Part shown: in pieces, positions 36,577-47,999 of the stretch
Position numbering within the stretch: position 1 is the stretch's first letter
How the letters are laid out: every line of letters starts with the position of its first letter
Assembly (NCBI GenBank): GCA_963383645.1
Contig: OY726559.1
Coordinates: 125,270,721-125,334,720, forward strand
Direction of reading: 5' to 3'
DNA: 64,000 nt
From: Muscardinus avellanarius
Taxonomy: Eukaryota; Chordata; Mammalia; Rodentia; Gliridae
The notes under the pieces: generated by a model
What the model was told of the DNA's origin: nothing
What the model saw: only the letters and a program-made list of their open reading frames with translations
Databases searched by the model: none
Program-made: the position numbers and the translations under genes

Positions 36577-37193
36577 GGTACTGGGGATTGAACCCAGGGG
36601 CATTCTACCTCTGAGTTACACTCCCAGCCATATTTTTATTTTTGGTACTGGGGATGGAATTTAGGGGCATTGTGCCTCCAAGCTACACCCCCTATTTTTT
36701 AGTCTTTTTTTTGGTGGTACTGGGGTTCCTGGAAGCCCTTCTACCTCCGGGCTACACTCCCAGACCTATTTTTTACATTTTTATTTGGAAACAGGGTCTC
36801 CTAAGCCAGCGCACGCGGCTGGCTTCGAACCTGCGCGATCCTCCTGTCTCTGCCTCCCAAGCGCAGGGATTACAAGTGTGCGCCACCACGCCCGGCTATT
36901 TTTTAGTCTTTTTAAAAAAATTTTTGAAACAGGGTCTCACTGAGTTGCAAAGGGCCTTGCTAAGTAGCTGAGGCTGTCTGCGAACCACCATCTTCCAGTC
37001 TCAGCCTCCTGAATTATAAGCGTGTGCCACCACACCTGTCTTCCCAGCCCTATTTTTTATTCTTTATTTTGAAAGAGGGTCTCACTGACTTGCAAGGACC
37101 TCAGTAAGTAGCCGAGGCTGGCTGAGAAACCCGATCCTCCTGTTTCAGCCTCCCGAATGCTGGGATTACAAGGGTGCACCACCATGCCTGGCT
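36575..37193 (-). mobile_element. Triple nest of SINEs in L1
   Basis: Two ID halves (36575-36640, 36648-36708), a complete GC-rich copy (36715-36896), then two left halves (36926-37040, 37043-37190). Mirror arrangement of the nest at 19226-19930. Confidence 0.75.
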
Positions 37194-37539
37194 CCGATGT
37201 ACTCTTTTTAGAAAGCCTAATTCTATTCTAACATCTACATATGTCACTTGATCTGTTCATCCACTGATGGACACTTAGGTTCTGTTTCTTGGCTATTGTG
37301 AACGGTGCTGCAGTGAACACAGGAGTCCAGATGTTGTCTACAGGCCACTTTCAGGAAATGACGTACATCTGGGCTTTATATGTGTGCGCATGCATGTATA
37401 TGTCTGTATGAAAACTCAAGATGTACACTTAGGACTTGGCCTTTCCCTCTGTGTGTGTTATGCTCCTGTTAGGTTTCTTCCTTTTAAAAGAGACTGCTGT
37501 AGTGGCAAGGAGCGCTGAGTTGAGGGCCACCTGCATCTT

Positions 37540-37770
37540 CATTTACGCTGCCTGCACTTCTCAGAGAGGCTTTCAGTGACCATGGCTAGAGAAGCCCACC
37601 CTCCTCTGCACCCTTCCAATCACATGATTTATTATCTTTCACTGCACTTATCATCCTCTGAGAAATGGCTTATTTATTAATGCACATATTGGCATTAATC
37701 TCTCACCACCAGGACATAAATTCTGCGATGGCAATGCTTCTGATGGTTTTGTTTCCTGTGGAATCCCCAG
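37540..37770 (+). repeat. L2 fragment
   Basis: AGAGAGGCTTTCAGTGACC and ACATAAATTCTGCGATGGC match the L2 3' region order. Confidence 0.5.
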
Positions 37771-37961
37771 GAGGAAGCGTGTTGACAGATTGAGGTGAAG
37801 ATACCTAAGTCCTGGTGTTAGAACTCGGGTATAGAGTGAGTGTTACCAAAATAATGTTAGGAGATCGTATGATGCTCACGGTAGACTCGGGACTGTGGCC
37901 AAAGCTGAGTTAGAGTCAAGCGGGCCAAGGTCCAACCAAGTAGAGGTCATAATCGGGCAAG

Positions 37962-38170
37962 CAAGCTGGCATGCCTTAATCCTAGGATGATGGTGGCTGA
38001 GATAGGAGGATCACAGGTTTGAGGCCAGCCTCAGCAACCGAGTGAGGGCCTCAGCACATCAGTGAGGCTGTTTCAAAATAAAAAATTAAAACAGGGCTGA
38101 GGGTGCAGCCCAGAGGCAGAATGCACTGGGTTAAATTCCCAGTACCACCCGTTCCACCCTCCCAAAAAAT
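37962..38170 (+). mobile_element. B1-dID SINE
   Basis: Right half GCAGCCCAGAGGCAGAATGC. Confidence 0.75.
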
Positions 38171-38571
38171 AAAGAAAAGAAAAGAAAATCAGGCATGCAG
38201 GACCACCAGACTGGCTGAGGGCAATTCAGATGAGCTGGGCCACAGTACGAACTCCAGCCCGTGAATGGCTCTGTGGGCAGTCAGTGTTGAGGTTTGAACC
38301 TGCCTCCTGAGGTTAGAATAGCCTGCTGCTTCTCAACCAGGGCAATTTTACTTTTCAGGGGCTATCTGGAGACATTTGTGGTTGTCACAAGTGGGGGAAG
38401 AGTTACTGGCATCTAGTGAATAGAGGGCCTCTGCTAAATACCCCTCAGCAAAGAGCTACCCAGTCCACAATACCAGTAGTGCCCAGGTTGAGAAACCTTG
38501 GAATAGAGGGTAGGGTGGACACCATCTGAAGTGGGAAGAAACTGGAATCTGTGCTTTGAAAACATCAATAC

Positions 38572-38779
38572 TAGCTGGGCATGGTGGCGCACGCTTGTAA
38601 TCCCCGTGCTTGGGAGACTGAGACAGGAGGATCGCGCAGGTTTGAAGCCAGCCTCAGCTACTTAGTTAGTGAGGCTCTCAGCAACTTAGTGAGACCCTGT
38701 TTCCAAATAAAAATATAAAATAGGTCTGGAATTATAGCCCAGAGGTAGAAAACCCCTGGGTTCTGCCCCTAGTACCACC

Positions 38780-38810
<31 letters not shown>
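38572..38810 (+). mobile_element. SINE intermediate between the two subtypes
   Basis: Has the GC-rich left half and GGTCTGG right half, but keeps the long CAGCTACTTAGTTAGTGAGG linker of the other subtype. Long A tail. Confidence 0.8.
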
Positions 38811-39059
38811 AAAGAAAGCATCAATACTGTTCCTGACCCTGTTGGAGGTGAAGGACACAGATTTTCTTAAGCAAAAAGTTTTCTTTCCACACTTCAGTCT
38901 TTACAGATGTCCTTTTATCTGCAGCAAAGGCTGGCCAGTAAACATATTTTACAGTAGTATTCTGGGATTTCAAGCCTAAAACTAGTTTGAGTTTTCTCAC
39001 TGGATGAGCTGCTACTCCTGGCAGTCCTGTCTGACAGCCAGTCTGTCTTGGGCTCCAGG

Positions 39060-39810
39060 CCAATTTCTTTAATGAATTTCTCTAATTTAATTCATATTTT
39101 CCCACCTCTCTATTAAATACCACCCAGGCTCATCGAGCCTAATATTTGAACCAAACACATTTAAATGACTGTCCCTTCATTAAACATTACAAGCTCTTTC
39201 AGCCTTGGCAGGCGGGTGCCCCACTCGATAACCTAGAGCCCCAGCAAAGTCAACAGTCACTGCCAAGTTAATCCCTCGGCTTCCTTTTCTCCAGCTGGGG
39301 CTGGAGCCTCCCGGGTGAGACAGGCTTTATTGCTGGGGAAGCATAAGTTTTTCAGGCCAATGGATTCGGCTATATCTCATGCCTTGACACTAGATGTCAG
39401 CGAAGGGTAATTGTTGTCTCAATTTAGAGGCCAGCCCAGGTAGCTGCTGGCATCCTCGGTTCATGTTTTATAGCAAAGGTGAAGTATGGCTCCGTTCCCA
39501 CCGCACACATATATTACAATAAAAGGGGATATCGGCGCCTAGTGTTTTTAAAGGCTAGTCATAAAAGATGAATAACGAGGCAGTTTAAAGCTAAAAGACA
39601 GCTGCCAAGCTCAATGGCTATGATGGATGCCGAACACCCCATGTGGAGAAAACCCGTTCCTCCGAGACCACCATCCAAAAAATTAATTACTACCATTCAG
39701 CATCTTTAAATGTGCCACTTAATATACTGCTACCATAATTAAATTTCCAGCCCTGTGACCTTGAGACCATTTCCTGAGATAATAAATGAGATCAAGGTTT
39801 AATCGATGCA
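39060..39810. promoter_or_regulatory. Repeat-free island, candidate conserved enhancer
   Basis: 750 bp without repeats in an otherwise SINE-dense area. Contains AATTAATTAC (39681), CATAATTAAAT (39733), TTTATTGC and several CpG-containing phrases kept intact. Confidence 0.3.
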
Positions 39811-40286
39811 GATGCGAGTAGAAACTGCCCAAGGATGCCAAGAGCCATGGTGCTTCTCGTGGAGTCAGGGTTGGGGGATGGGGCCGGGCTGGCCAAGGTG
39901 GACGGAGCTCCTTCTCCTAGTGAGTCTCTCCTCTCACTGGGTCGCTAATGTTTCTGGGCTGGCCAACCAGGACAGCACTGAGCTGAGAGTCAAGGGCTGG
40001 AGCTCTTGTCAGGGCTCTGCCGACAAAACTCTCTTTGACCTTGTCTTCCAAGGTCACTTCTCCTGGGACACTGGAGGCTATTGTCCTCTGTAGAAAGAAA
40101 GGTGATAGAACACACTCCACAGTTCTTCTAAGTCCTAAAGTTCTGAGTTCTTTGCCAAGCTATATGAGAGCAACACGTTGCTGGCCTCTTCCCTCCCAGA
40201 AATAGCAACCCTTGCCCAGCCCCCTCCAGCTCTTTCTTAGAAACTGAGGTTAGGTTTTTCTGTCAGCTACCAGAAGGTTTTAGGTG

Positions 40287-40490
40287 CTGGTAGTTGGTGA
40301 ACATGGTTTCTCAGTCTTTAGGAGGCTAATACAGGAGGATCGTCAGTTCAAGGCTAGCCTCAGCAACTCAGTAAAGTTCTCAGCAATTTAATGAGACCCC
40401 ATTTCCACATAAAAAATAAAATAGGACTGAGGGTATACTTCGGAGGTAGAATGCCCCTGGGTTCAATCCCCAGCACCACACACATACGCA
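40287..40490 (+). mobile_element. Old SINE
   Basis: Right half CGGAGGTAGAATGCCCCTGGG; AC-rich tail. Confidence 0.7.
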
Positions 40491-40629
40491 CACACACACC
40501 ACCGTCACCACAAACAACAAGAACATGTGGCTTAAACCCTTTACATTTGACTGAGAACTTAAACTAACTTGTTCCTAACATACACTGTGAGGCTCTGAAG
40601 GTGTGTGATTTCCAAGACTAAGTTACAAC

Positions 40630-41015
40630 AGCACTGAGATGTCTTGCTGTTCTTTCTTGGCTCTCTTGTTCTGGGAGACACTGCCACGTCATGAGTCAAC
40701 AGCCCAGTGGAGGGGTCTTTCTGGTGAAGAATGGAGGCTTCCTTCCAATATCCAATACAAATTTGCTAGCCATGTGAGTATGCCATCTTGGAAGCAGGTC
40801 CTCGGCCCGCTGTCTGGCCTTCAGAAAACTGCAGCCTCAACCCAAATCTTATCTACAACCTCCTAAGAGGCCTCAGGCCAGAACCATCCAGCTTAGATGC
40901 TGCTAAATTCCTGACAAGAGACATTTTATGAGATAGTAAGTATGGATTTTTTAATTGCTTTAAGCCACTAAATTTGGGACAATTTGTTACATAACAATAG
41001 ATAACTAACCCACCA
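40630..41015 (+). repeat. MLT1-like MaLR LTR
   Basis: GCCATGTGAGTATGCCATCTTGG, CCTCAGGCCAGAACCATCCAG and TTTAAGCCACTAAATTTGGG-like phrases are characteristic of this family, ending at AATAGATAACTAACCC. Confidence 0.7.
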
Positions 41016-41114
41016 TGGAGAACCTGTTCTTGGTTCTACCTTACTCCAGCCCTTCCTTTGTGTTTGAGGTCCCATCAAAAACATTGTTCTTGTTTATTGC
41101 AGTGGTGTTTTTTG

Positions 41115-41320
41115 GGGGGCTTGCTGGGGATTGAACCCAGGGACAGTCTACTTCCAAAGTACACCCCCAGTCCTATTTTGTTTTTTATGTGGAAATGGGG
41201 TTTCATTAAATTGTTGAGAACCTTATTGAGTTGCTGAGGCTGGCCTTGAACTGACGATCCTCCTGTATTAGCCTCCTAAGGACTGGGATTACAGGCATGT
41301 GCCACCGCACATGTCTAGTC
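41115..41320 (-). mobile_element. B1-dID SINE
   Basis: Right half ACTTCCAAAGTACACCCCCAG; left half ends CACCGCACATGTC. Confidence 0.75.
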
Positions 41321-41415
41321 TTGGTTGCTTTCAGATCGAGTTTTGCTATCTCATCCTCCTTAGTCACAGAGACGCTAGGAATATAAAACCACATCCAGCT
41401 TATGTTCCACTTTTT

Positions 41416-41847
41416 TTTATTTTATTTATTTTATTTTAATTAATTTATTTTTTAAATTGGTGCATTGTCATATATCAATCACATTGGAGTACAAGACTTG
41501 AGAGGATATACAAGCACACATCATCCAATTAGCCCTCCTTCAGCCCCCATCCCATTCCCTCCCCCTCCCTCCATCCCACGCTTCTTTGGTGATTTACTTT
41601 GATACATTTGTTTATGTACCTCCTGCGTTTTAAAGAGGCTCCGTCCTCCAGTATTACATACCCTCTGATTGGTCACATTAGTTGCTTCACTATAGGGCCC
41701 TTTCTATAGCTCAACCTCTTCCTGTTGCCCTTTTCCTCCTAGTTATTGCTGCTTAAGAGAAGCGTCTGATTTATATTTTCTGCGATATTTCTCTGTGCAT
41801 GCTGCGTTGCAAGTACCAATCCCACTCTTGATGGTCCCATTAGTGGC
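41416..41847 (-). other. 3' module of the composite element, L1-like end
   Basis: On the minus strand it ends with a G-rich stretch, GGGCTAATTGG, then ATGCACCAATTTAAAAAATAAA and an A-rich tail. The same order (GGGGCTAACTGG, TTGCACCAATAAAAAATAAA) is found in the L1 end at 10112-10262, which suggests a shared L1 3' end. The inner half (41590-41847) is not recognised. Confidence 0.65.
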
Positions 41848-44074
41848 CTGGCTACTCAGTGGACTGATCCAGACCTCGCTGGCTCAAGCAGCGGCCTTGC
41901 CTCATGGGAGGCCCCAGTTCTGGTCTCGCTGGCCCCTGAACCGGTCTAACCCCTAAGCTGGCTTTGGTCCCAGCCTTGGAGGCCGCAGGAGTGAACTTGC
42001 CTCACGCCAGGCTCCGATGCTGGCCATTGGCCCCTGCACCGGTCTAACCCCTTGGCAGGATTCCAATCCCGGCCTCGGAGGCCAGAAACCGGCCTAGCCT
42101 CATGGCAGGCTCCAATGCCGGCCTCGTTGGCCCCAGCACCAGCCTAACCCCTCGGCAGGCTCCGATCCCAGCCTCGGAGGCCCCAGCACTGGCCTAACCC
42201 CTCGGCAGGCTCTTATCCTGGCCTCAGAGGCCCCAGTACCGGCCTTGCCTCAAGGCAGGCTTCGATGCCGGCCTCGCTGGCCCCAGCACTGGCCTAACCC
42301 CTTGGCAGGCTCCGATCACGGATTTGGAGGCCCCAGTACCGGCCTTGCCTCAAGGCAGGCTCCGATGCCGGCCTCACTGGCCCCAGCACCAGCCTAACCC
42401 CTCGGCAGGCTCCGATCCCGGCCTCGGAGGCCCCAACACTGGTAATGCCTCACGGCAGGCTCCGATGCCGGCCTCACTGGCCCCAGCACCGGCCTAACCC
42501 CTCGGCAGGCTCTTATCCTGGCCTCGGAGGCCCCAGTACCGGCCTTGCCTCACGGCAGGCTCCGATGCCAGCCTCACTGGCCCCAGCAGCAGCCTAACCC
42601 CTCGGCAGGCTCCGAGCCCGGCCTCGGAGGCCACAGCACGGGTCATGCCTCACGGCAGGCTCCGATGCCGGCCTCGCTGGCCCCAGCACCGGCCTAACCC
42701 CTCGGCAGGCTCTTATCCTGGCCTCAGAGGCCCCAGTACCGGCCTTGCCTCAAGGCAGGCTCCGATGCCGGCCTCGCTGGCCCCAGCACCGGCCTAACCC
42801 CTTGGCAGGCTCCGATCCCGGATTTGGAGGCCCCAGCACTGGTCATGCATCAAGGCAGGCTCCGATGCCGGCCTCGCTGGCCCCAGCACCGGCCTAACCC
42901 CTCAGCAGGCTCTTATCCTGGCCTCGGAGGCCCCAGTACCGGCCTTGCCTCACAGCAGGCTCCGATGCCGGCCTCGCTGGCCCCAGCACCGGCCTAACCC
43001 CTCGGCAGGCTCTTGTCCTGGCCTCGGAGGCCCCAGTACCAGCCTTGCCTCACGGCAGGCTCCGATGCCGGCCTCGCTGGCCCCAGCACCGGCCTAACCC
43101 CTCGGCAGGCTCCGATCCCGGCCTCGGAGGCCCCAGCACTGGTCATGCCTCAAGGCAGGCTCCGATGCCGGCCTCGCTGGCCCCAGCAACGGCCTAACCC
43201 CTCAGCAGGCTCTTATCCTGGCCTCGAGGCCCCAGTACTGGCCTTGCCTCAAGGCAGGCTCCGATGCCGGCCTCACTGGTCCCAGCACCGGCCTAACCCC
43301 TCGGCAGGCTCTTATCCTGGCCTCAGAGGCCCCAGTACTGGCCTTGCCTCAAGGAAGGCTCCGATGCCGGCCTCACTGGCCCCAGCACCGGCCTAACCCC
43401 TCGGCAGGCTCCGATCCCTGCCTCGGAGGCCCCAGCACTGGTCATGCCTCAAGGCAGGCTCCGATGCCGGCCTCGCTGGCCCCAGCACCGGCCTAACCCC
43501 TCGGCAGGCTCTTATCCTGGCCTCGGAGGCCCCAGTACCGGCCTTGCCTCACGGCAGGCTCCGATGCCGGCCTTGCTGGCCCCAGCACCGGCCTAACCCC
43601 TCGGCAGGCTCTTATCCTGGCCTCGGAGGCCCCAGTACCGGCCTTGCCTCAAGGCAGGCTCCGATGCCGGCCTCGCTGGCCCCAGCACCGGCCCAACCCC
43701 TCAGCAGGCTCTTATCCTGGCCTCGAGGCCCCAGTACTGGCGTTGCCTCAAGGCAGGCTCCGATGCCGGCCTCGTTGGCCCCAGCACCGGCCTAACCCCT
43801 CGGCAGGCTCTTATCCTGGCCTCGAGGCCCCAGTACCAGCCTAACCCCTCAGCAACTTCCGGACCCGACCTCGGAGGCCCTAGCACAAGCCTTGCATCAT
43901 GGCAGGCTCCAATGCCGGCCTCGCTGGCCCCAGCATCGGTCTAACCCCTCTGCAGGTTCCAATCCCGGCCACGGAGGCCTCAGTAGTGGCCTTGCCTCAC
44001 AGCAAGCTCCGATGTCGGCCACTGGCCCCGGCGCCCGCCTAACCCCTCAGCAGGTTCCGATCACTGTCTCTGTG
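41848..44074 (-). repeat. VNTR of about 45 x 50-bp GC-rich units, two alternating types
   Basis: Two 50-bp subunits alternate, both sharing CCCCAGYACYGGCC and GCAGGCTC. Type A contains CTAACCCCTCGG, type B contains TTGCCTCAAGG, giving a 100-bp higher-order unit. A few single-base deletions occur (near 43225 and 43724). Units at both edges are more diverged than central ones. The array is CpG-rich. Confidence 0.95.
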
Positions 44075-44536
44075 GTTATTATTTCAAAGGTTCCAGGTGT
44101 AATGTATCAGATCTCTGCCTCCCCCGAATATTGGCCACTGGCATTGCCACTGCCTCCACCGTTTCAAATCCTTCCCAGGCTTTTTTTCCACTCTGAATGT
44201 TGTCCAGTGTTCCTAAGCATTCGTGATGGTAGCATTCGACATTTGGTGTAATTTCTCCAAAAAAATAAAGTTGGTAAGATCCGGTTTCTGCTTCTCCTGA
44301 ATACAAGTCTCCACCACCATCGCGGAGAACTCTTTCAACACCGCATTTCTCCTTGGTCTCTGCTAAACTCTCTCCTTATATGTGATGTCTGAGATTCTTA
44401 ACAATATAGAGAAATAGCAGTCCTCTTTCACGGCGAATTTTTCCATAAGTTCCAGTGCATTTAGATAAGTTTTGTCTGCATCTCCAGTGTCCTGGCATCC
44501 ATAACGGCTTTCTTACCTCCTCTCCGATATTTTTCT
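44075..44536 (-). other. Unique internal segment of the composite element, origin unknown
   Basis: Non-repetitive 460 bp between the monomers and the VNTR. It has short open stretches on the minus strand (75 codons at 44079-44306), none recognised. A GGAGGTAAGAAAG splice-donor-like site lies near its 5' edge (about 44510). It could derive from a captured gene or retroviral sequence, as the SINE-R part of SVA does. Confidence 0.5.
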
Positions 44537-44973
44537 TTATCTTTTTCTGTTCTGGGCCCGGTTTCTCCAGGGGTCTGGCGTGCTACTCACAGTTCGGCAC
44601 GGGGCCCAGAGTCCCGCGACCCGGGCCCCAGCTGGCGTGCCCCGCGCGCGACCCCTGCCCAGAACCCAGCATCTTACTGGGCCTGGTTTCTCCAGGGGTC
44701 TGGCGTGCTACGCCCAGTTTGGCTGGGGCCCAGATCCCGCGACCCGGGCCCCATCTGGCGTGCCCCGCCCGCGATCCCCGCCCAGAACCCAGCGTCTTAC
44801 TGGGCCTGGTTTCTCCAGGGGTCTGGCGTGCTACTCGCAGTTCGGCCTGGGGCCCAGAGTCCCGCGACCCGGGCCCCATCTGGCGTGCCCAGCCCGCGAC
44901 CCCCGCCCAGAACCCAGCGTCTTACTGGGTCCGGTTTCTCCAGGGGTCTGGCGTGCTACGCCCAGTTTGGCTC
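44537..44973 (-). repeat. Tandem 124-bp CpG-rich monomers at the 5' end of the composite element
   Basis: The landmark GTCTGGCGTGCTAC starts at 44573, 44698, 44821 and 44946, with spacings of 125, 123 and 125 bp, so about three full copies and one partial copy. This arrangement resembles the monomeric promoters of mouse-type L1 5' UTRs; promoter function is inferred. Confidence 0.9.
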
Positions 44974-44999
44974 TATGTTCCACTTTTTGAAGGAAGAAA

Positions 45000-46285
45000 T
45001 GTCTTAGACTTTGTAAACATATGTTTAAACCACCACGTATAGTAACAGGAAGTCAGTCAGTGGAAGTGGGCACAGATTCTAGCAGGCCCATGATTTTACT
45101 GAAATAGGAAGCAAGGTCATCCGCTGAGCCTGGGGGAAACTTGAGGAGAGAGAACAGAGAAAAGCACAACAGAGAATGGGAACGTGAATGGACTGGCTGT
45201 GGGATTCCCAAGTGAACCAAAGGCTGAGCGGTCATCAACCCAAAGGGAGGCTGAGCTGCAGTTTAGATGTTTTTTTTTCCCACTGAGTGCGGCTGAAAGT
45301 ATAGCCTGTGAGAGAAGAAATCCCAACCTTCAGGAAGTGGGACCTAGATTTTTTTTTTTTTTATTCAAGCGTTAACACAGACTCGTTTCCTTCTGTCCCC
45401 CAAAAGAATATGTCCATCTGTTTGCACTGACACAGGGACTGCGCTTCGTTTCTCTATGCAATTATTTTATTCTGTCAAGTTTCCCTAAATCAGTGAGATG
45501 TAGGATTTATCCCCTGTTTGGGTCTCATGAGCAAATCTGTGGGTGTGAATCAGATCCTTGCTGCCAGATTCCCTTCTGGTGCTGGGGAGCTGAACTGGAC
45601 CCCGTGCTGGGATTTGCAGCAGGACAGGTTCTCCATGTGAGAAAGTGTCCCAGCAGGCAGAGCTCCTTGAACCCAGAAGGACCACCTCACTAGGAGCAGG
45701 TGGGCGCCCCTTCAGGGGGAGCGGCGAAGCACCTGTAGGTTCCTTGAGAAGGAAACCCTGTAGCAGGTGGGAGGTGGAGAGCCTGGCTGACTTCCAAGGC
45801 CTCCTCCAGGTCTCAGCTCCTGTGATCTGCTCACCTGGGGTCTTTTCATTGAACAAATATTTATTGAGTCCATGCGCCATGCACCATGAACTGAACGCCT
45901 CTTGTGTTCCACTTGAGGTCTTCTGAGACTCACCTCTCACGCTGGCCACAGCTGTGGCATCTGCGTCCTGCAGCCTTCAACCAGCTCCACACAGAGGTAG
46001 CCAGATGGCCTTTCTGCTGCCTGTCTCTGGCTTCTCTGTAGCTGTATTCTTGGACCTGAGGGAGTGCACTTGGCTCTGGTTCCTGTGCAGCCCGGTGTGG
46101 GAGGTGTTAAAGCTCCTCTGCAGTCTTCGGCCAGGGCTGCAGGAGAGACCTGTGCACTTGTAATTTTACTAGCCAAGGACGTGTTGCTCTTCACTGGCAT
46201 TGTAGCCGTTTGCACACTCACCAATAATGTGTGGAAATGTCTGTTGAGGCATTAAAATAATCATTTTTAAAAACTTATAAATTAA
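45000..46285. other. Unique DNA right of the composite element
   Basis: Moderately GC-rich; several short overlapping ORFs on both strands, none recognised. Confidence 0.4.
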
Positions 46286-46500
46286 GCCGGGCGTGGTGGT
46301 GCACGCTTGTAATCCTAGCATTTGGGAGGCTGAGACCTGAAGATCGTGGTTCATGGACAGCCTCAGTTACTTAGTGAGGCCCTCTGCAACTCAGTGAGAC
46401 CCTGTTTCAAAATAAAGAATAAAAAATAGGGCAGGGGCTGTAGCTCGGAGGTCGAATGCCCCTGGGTTCCATCCCCAGACCTGCAAAAAAAAAAAAAAAA
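46286..46500 (+). mobile_element. B1-dID SINE
   Basis: Full copy; AAAAACTTATAAATTA is duplicated around it (46269 and 46506). Confidence 0.85.
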
Positions 46501-46651
46501 TTAAAAAAACTTATAAATTATTTTGATGTTTTTGGTAGAAGGCAAGCAAGTGACTACAATCAACATTACCTATGGTAAATACTATATTTTTAAGAACATA
46601 AGTAGAATCTGTATTACTACAATTCTAGAGGTCTTTTTTTTCGTTCTTTCT

Positions 46652-46810
46652 GTACTGGGGATTGAACCCAGGTGTAGTTTACCTCTGAGCGGCATCCCGA
46701 GCCTCTTCTATTTTGAAACAGAGTCTTGCAGAGTTACAGCATGGGCCTTGAACCTGTGATCCTCCTGTCTCAGCCTCCTAAGTACTGAGATTACAGGCGT
46801 ATGCCACATT
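46652..46810 (-). mobile_element. Old SINE, shortened
   Basis: GTACTGGGGATTGAACCC and AGTACTGAGATTACAGGCG. Confidence 0.7.
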
Positions 46811-47572
46811 TTCTGATTTGAGCCCTGAGGTTAAATTTCGATTCCCACCACCTGTGGATTCAAAGGTTTCTCCTCCAAAGACTGAGTGTTCAGGTTTCTA
46901 CCCTTTCTTTTCTCTTCCTTGTTGGGTCAGTTAAATGAGTTCCTCAGCTCCCCTGATTGCTGGGAAGGGAGGGTCTCTCTATTGCTATTAGGATGGGCTG
47001 CAATTCAAGTAGCTTCCTTGATACCACGTGTAAGGAACCCCAAACTCTCCTTAAACTGATGTGTTTCTCTTAGGACTTTGTCTTTGCCTGGGCACCTTCC
47101 TAGGAATGACTACATTTTCATTTTTCAGTGATTTTCCTCTTATAATTAGTATCTATTGAAATTAACCTACATTCCACATTTCTCCAAAGAGTTCTATTTT
47201 TGTGCCTAACTCTTGCTTAGTTTACTTATTAATTTTTATGAGACAACCTAACAATTCTTGCTTAATAGACATTTTAGTCCATTGCAATAACCCTACTTAT
47301 GTGGTCATTCATCCCCCAACCATGATTAATGCTCACATATGCTGAGAAGTGGGCTCCTCCTGCAAGTGTGGGCGTGTGAGTGATGTGTCCAAGGAAAGGA
47401 GTCTTCTGCGCTAACAGAGATGGTTGGCCTGGTTGCAACCTTCATGTGCAGAATTACCTAGACAACTTTATTCAAAGCAAGATTTGAACAGGAGGAAATG
47501 TAAAAAATTAAAAACTGAAACTCCAAATGATGTATTACTAGATTTTTTGTGAATTCTCTTTACTAAATGAGG

Positions 47573-47740
47573 ATGTGTGGTGGCGCACGCTTGTAATCCC
47601 CGCCCTTGGGAGGCGGAGACAGGAGGATCACGCAGGTTCAAAGCCAGCAGTGCTGGTGTAAGAGACCCTGTTTCCAAAAAAAAAAAAAAAAAAAAAGGTC
47701 TGGGAGTGTAGCCCACCAGTACCACCAAAAAAAAAAAAAC
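47573..47740 (+). mobile_element. GC-rich subtype SINE with deleted right half
   Basis: Jumps from GTGTAGCCC straight to ACCAGTACCACC, losing the middle of the ID half. Confidence 0.8.
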
Positions 47741-47999
47741 AAAAAACAAAAAAACCCCACATAAACACAAAAACAAAAAAACAAAAATCAAAACAAAAAC
47801 AACAACAAAAAAATGAGAATGTGGTCCTAAAAGATTAGTAGAAGATGCTAATTGTGCATTATGTACTAGTATTGGGAAGAGGTTTTAAAATGTATTCATG
47901 TATCAGTATTGGGAAAGATTTCCAATTTTGAAAATATATCTCCTGTATACTAAAAAAAAGCCAGTACGGGCAGGAAGGAGGGACTTGTAATTTACATTT

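Larger units (their letters stand above)
36080..37345 (-). mobile_element. L1 3' UTR, antisense, split by a SINE nest
   Basis: 36080-36535 and 37200-37345 follow the known antisense L1 order (TTGTACATATTTTTATGGG, GCTATTTTGAAATATACAA, ATGTCCTCTAGTTC, then CCACTGATGGACACTTAGG, TGCAGTGAACA). The nest at 36575-37193 separates the halves. Confidence 0.7.
41416..44973 (-). mobile_element. Composite SVA-like retrotransposon, about 3.56 kb
   Basis: Bounded by a 15-bp duplication, TATGTTCCACTTTTT, at 41401-41415 and 44974-44988. On the minus strand it reads: GC-rich 124-bp monomers (5' end), a 460-bp unique segment, an array of about 45 units of 50 bp, a 430-bp segment with an L1-like G-rich 3' end, then an A-rich tail (T-rich at 41411-41440). 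No reverse transcriptase or other long conserved ORF is present, so it is presumably moved in trans by L1. The modular plan resembles hominoid SVA/LAVA elements, but the modules look unrelated. I do not recognise the family. Confidence 0.85.

Noticed and set aside
43013..43396. Proline/alanine-rich ORFs through the VNTR
   Set aside because: The 50-bp unit is not a multiple of three, so frames rotate through the array; the open frames are by-products of GC-rich repeats.
41848..44074. Regularly spaced repeats resembling a CRISPR array
   Set aside because: Units are contiguous with no unique spacers, and the context is a mammalian retrotransposon.
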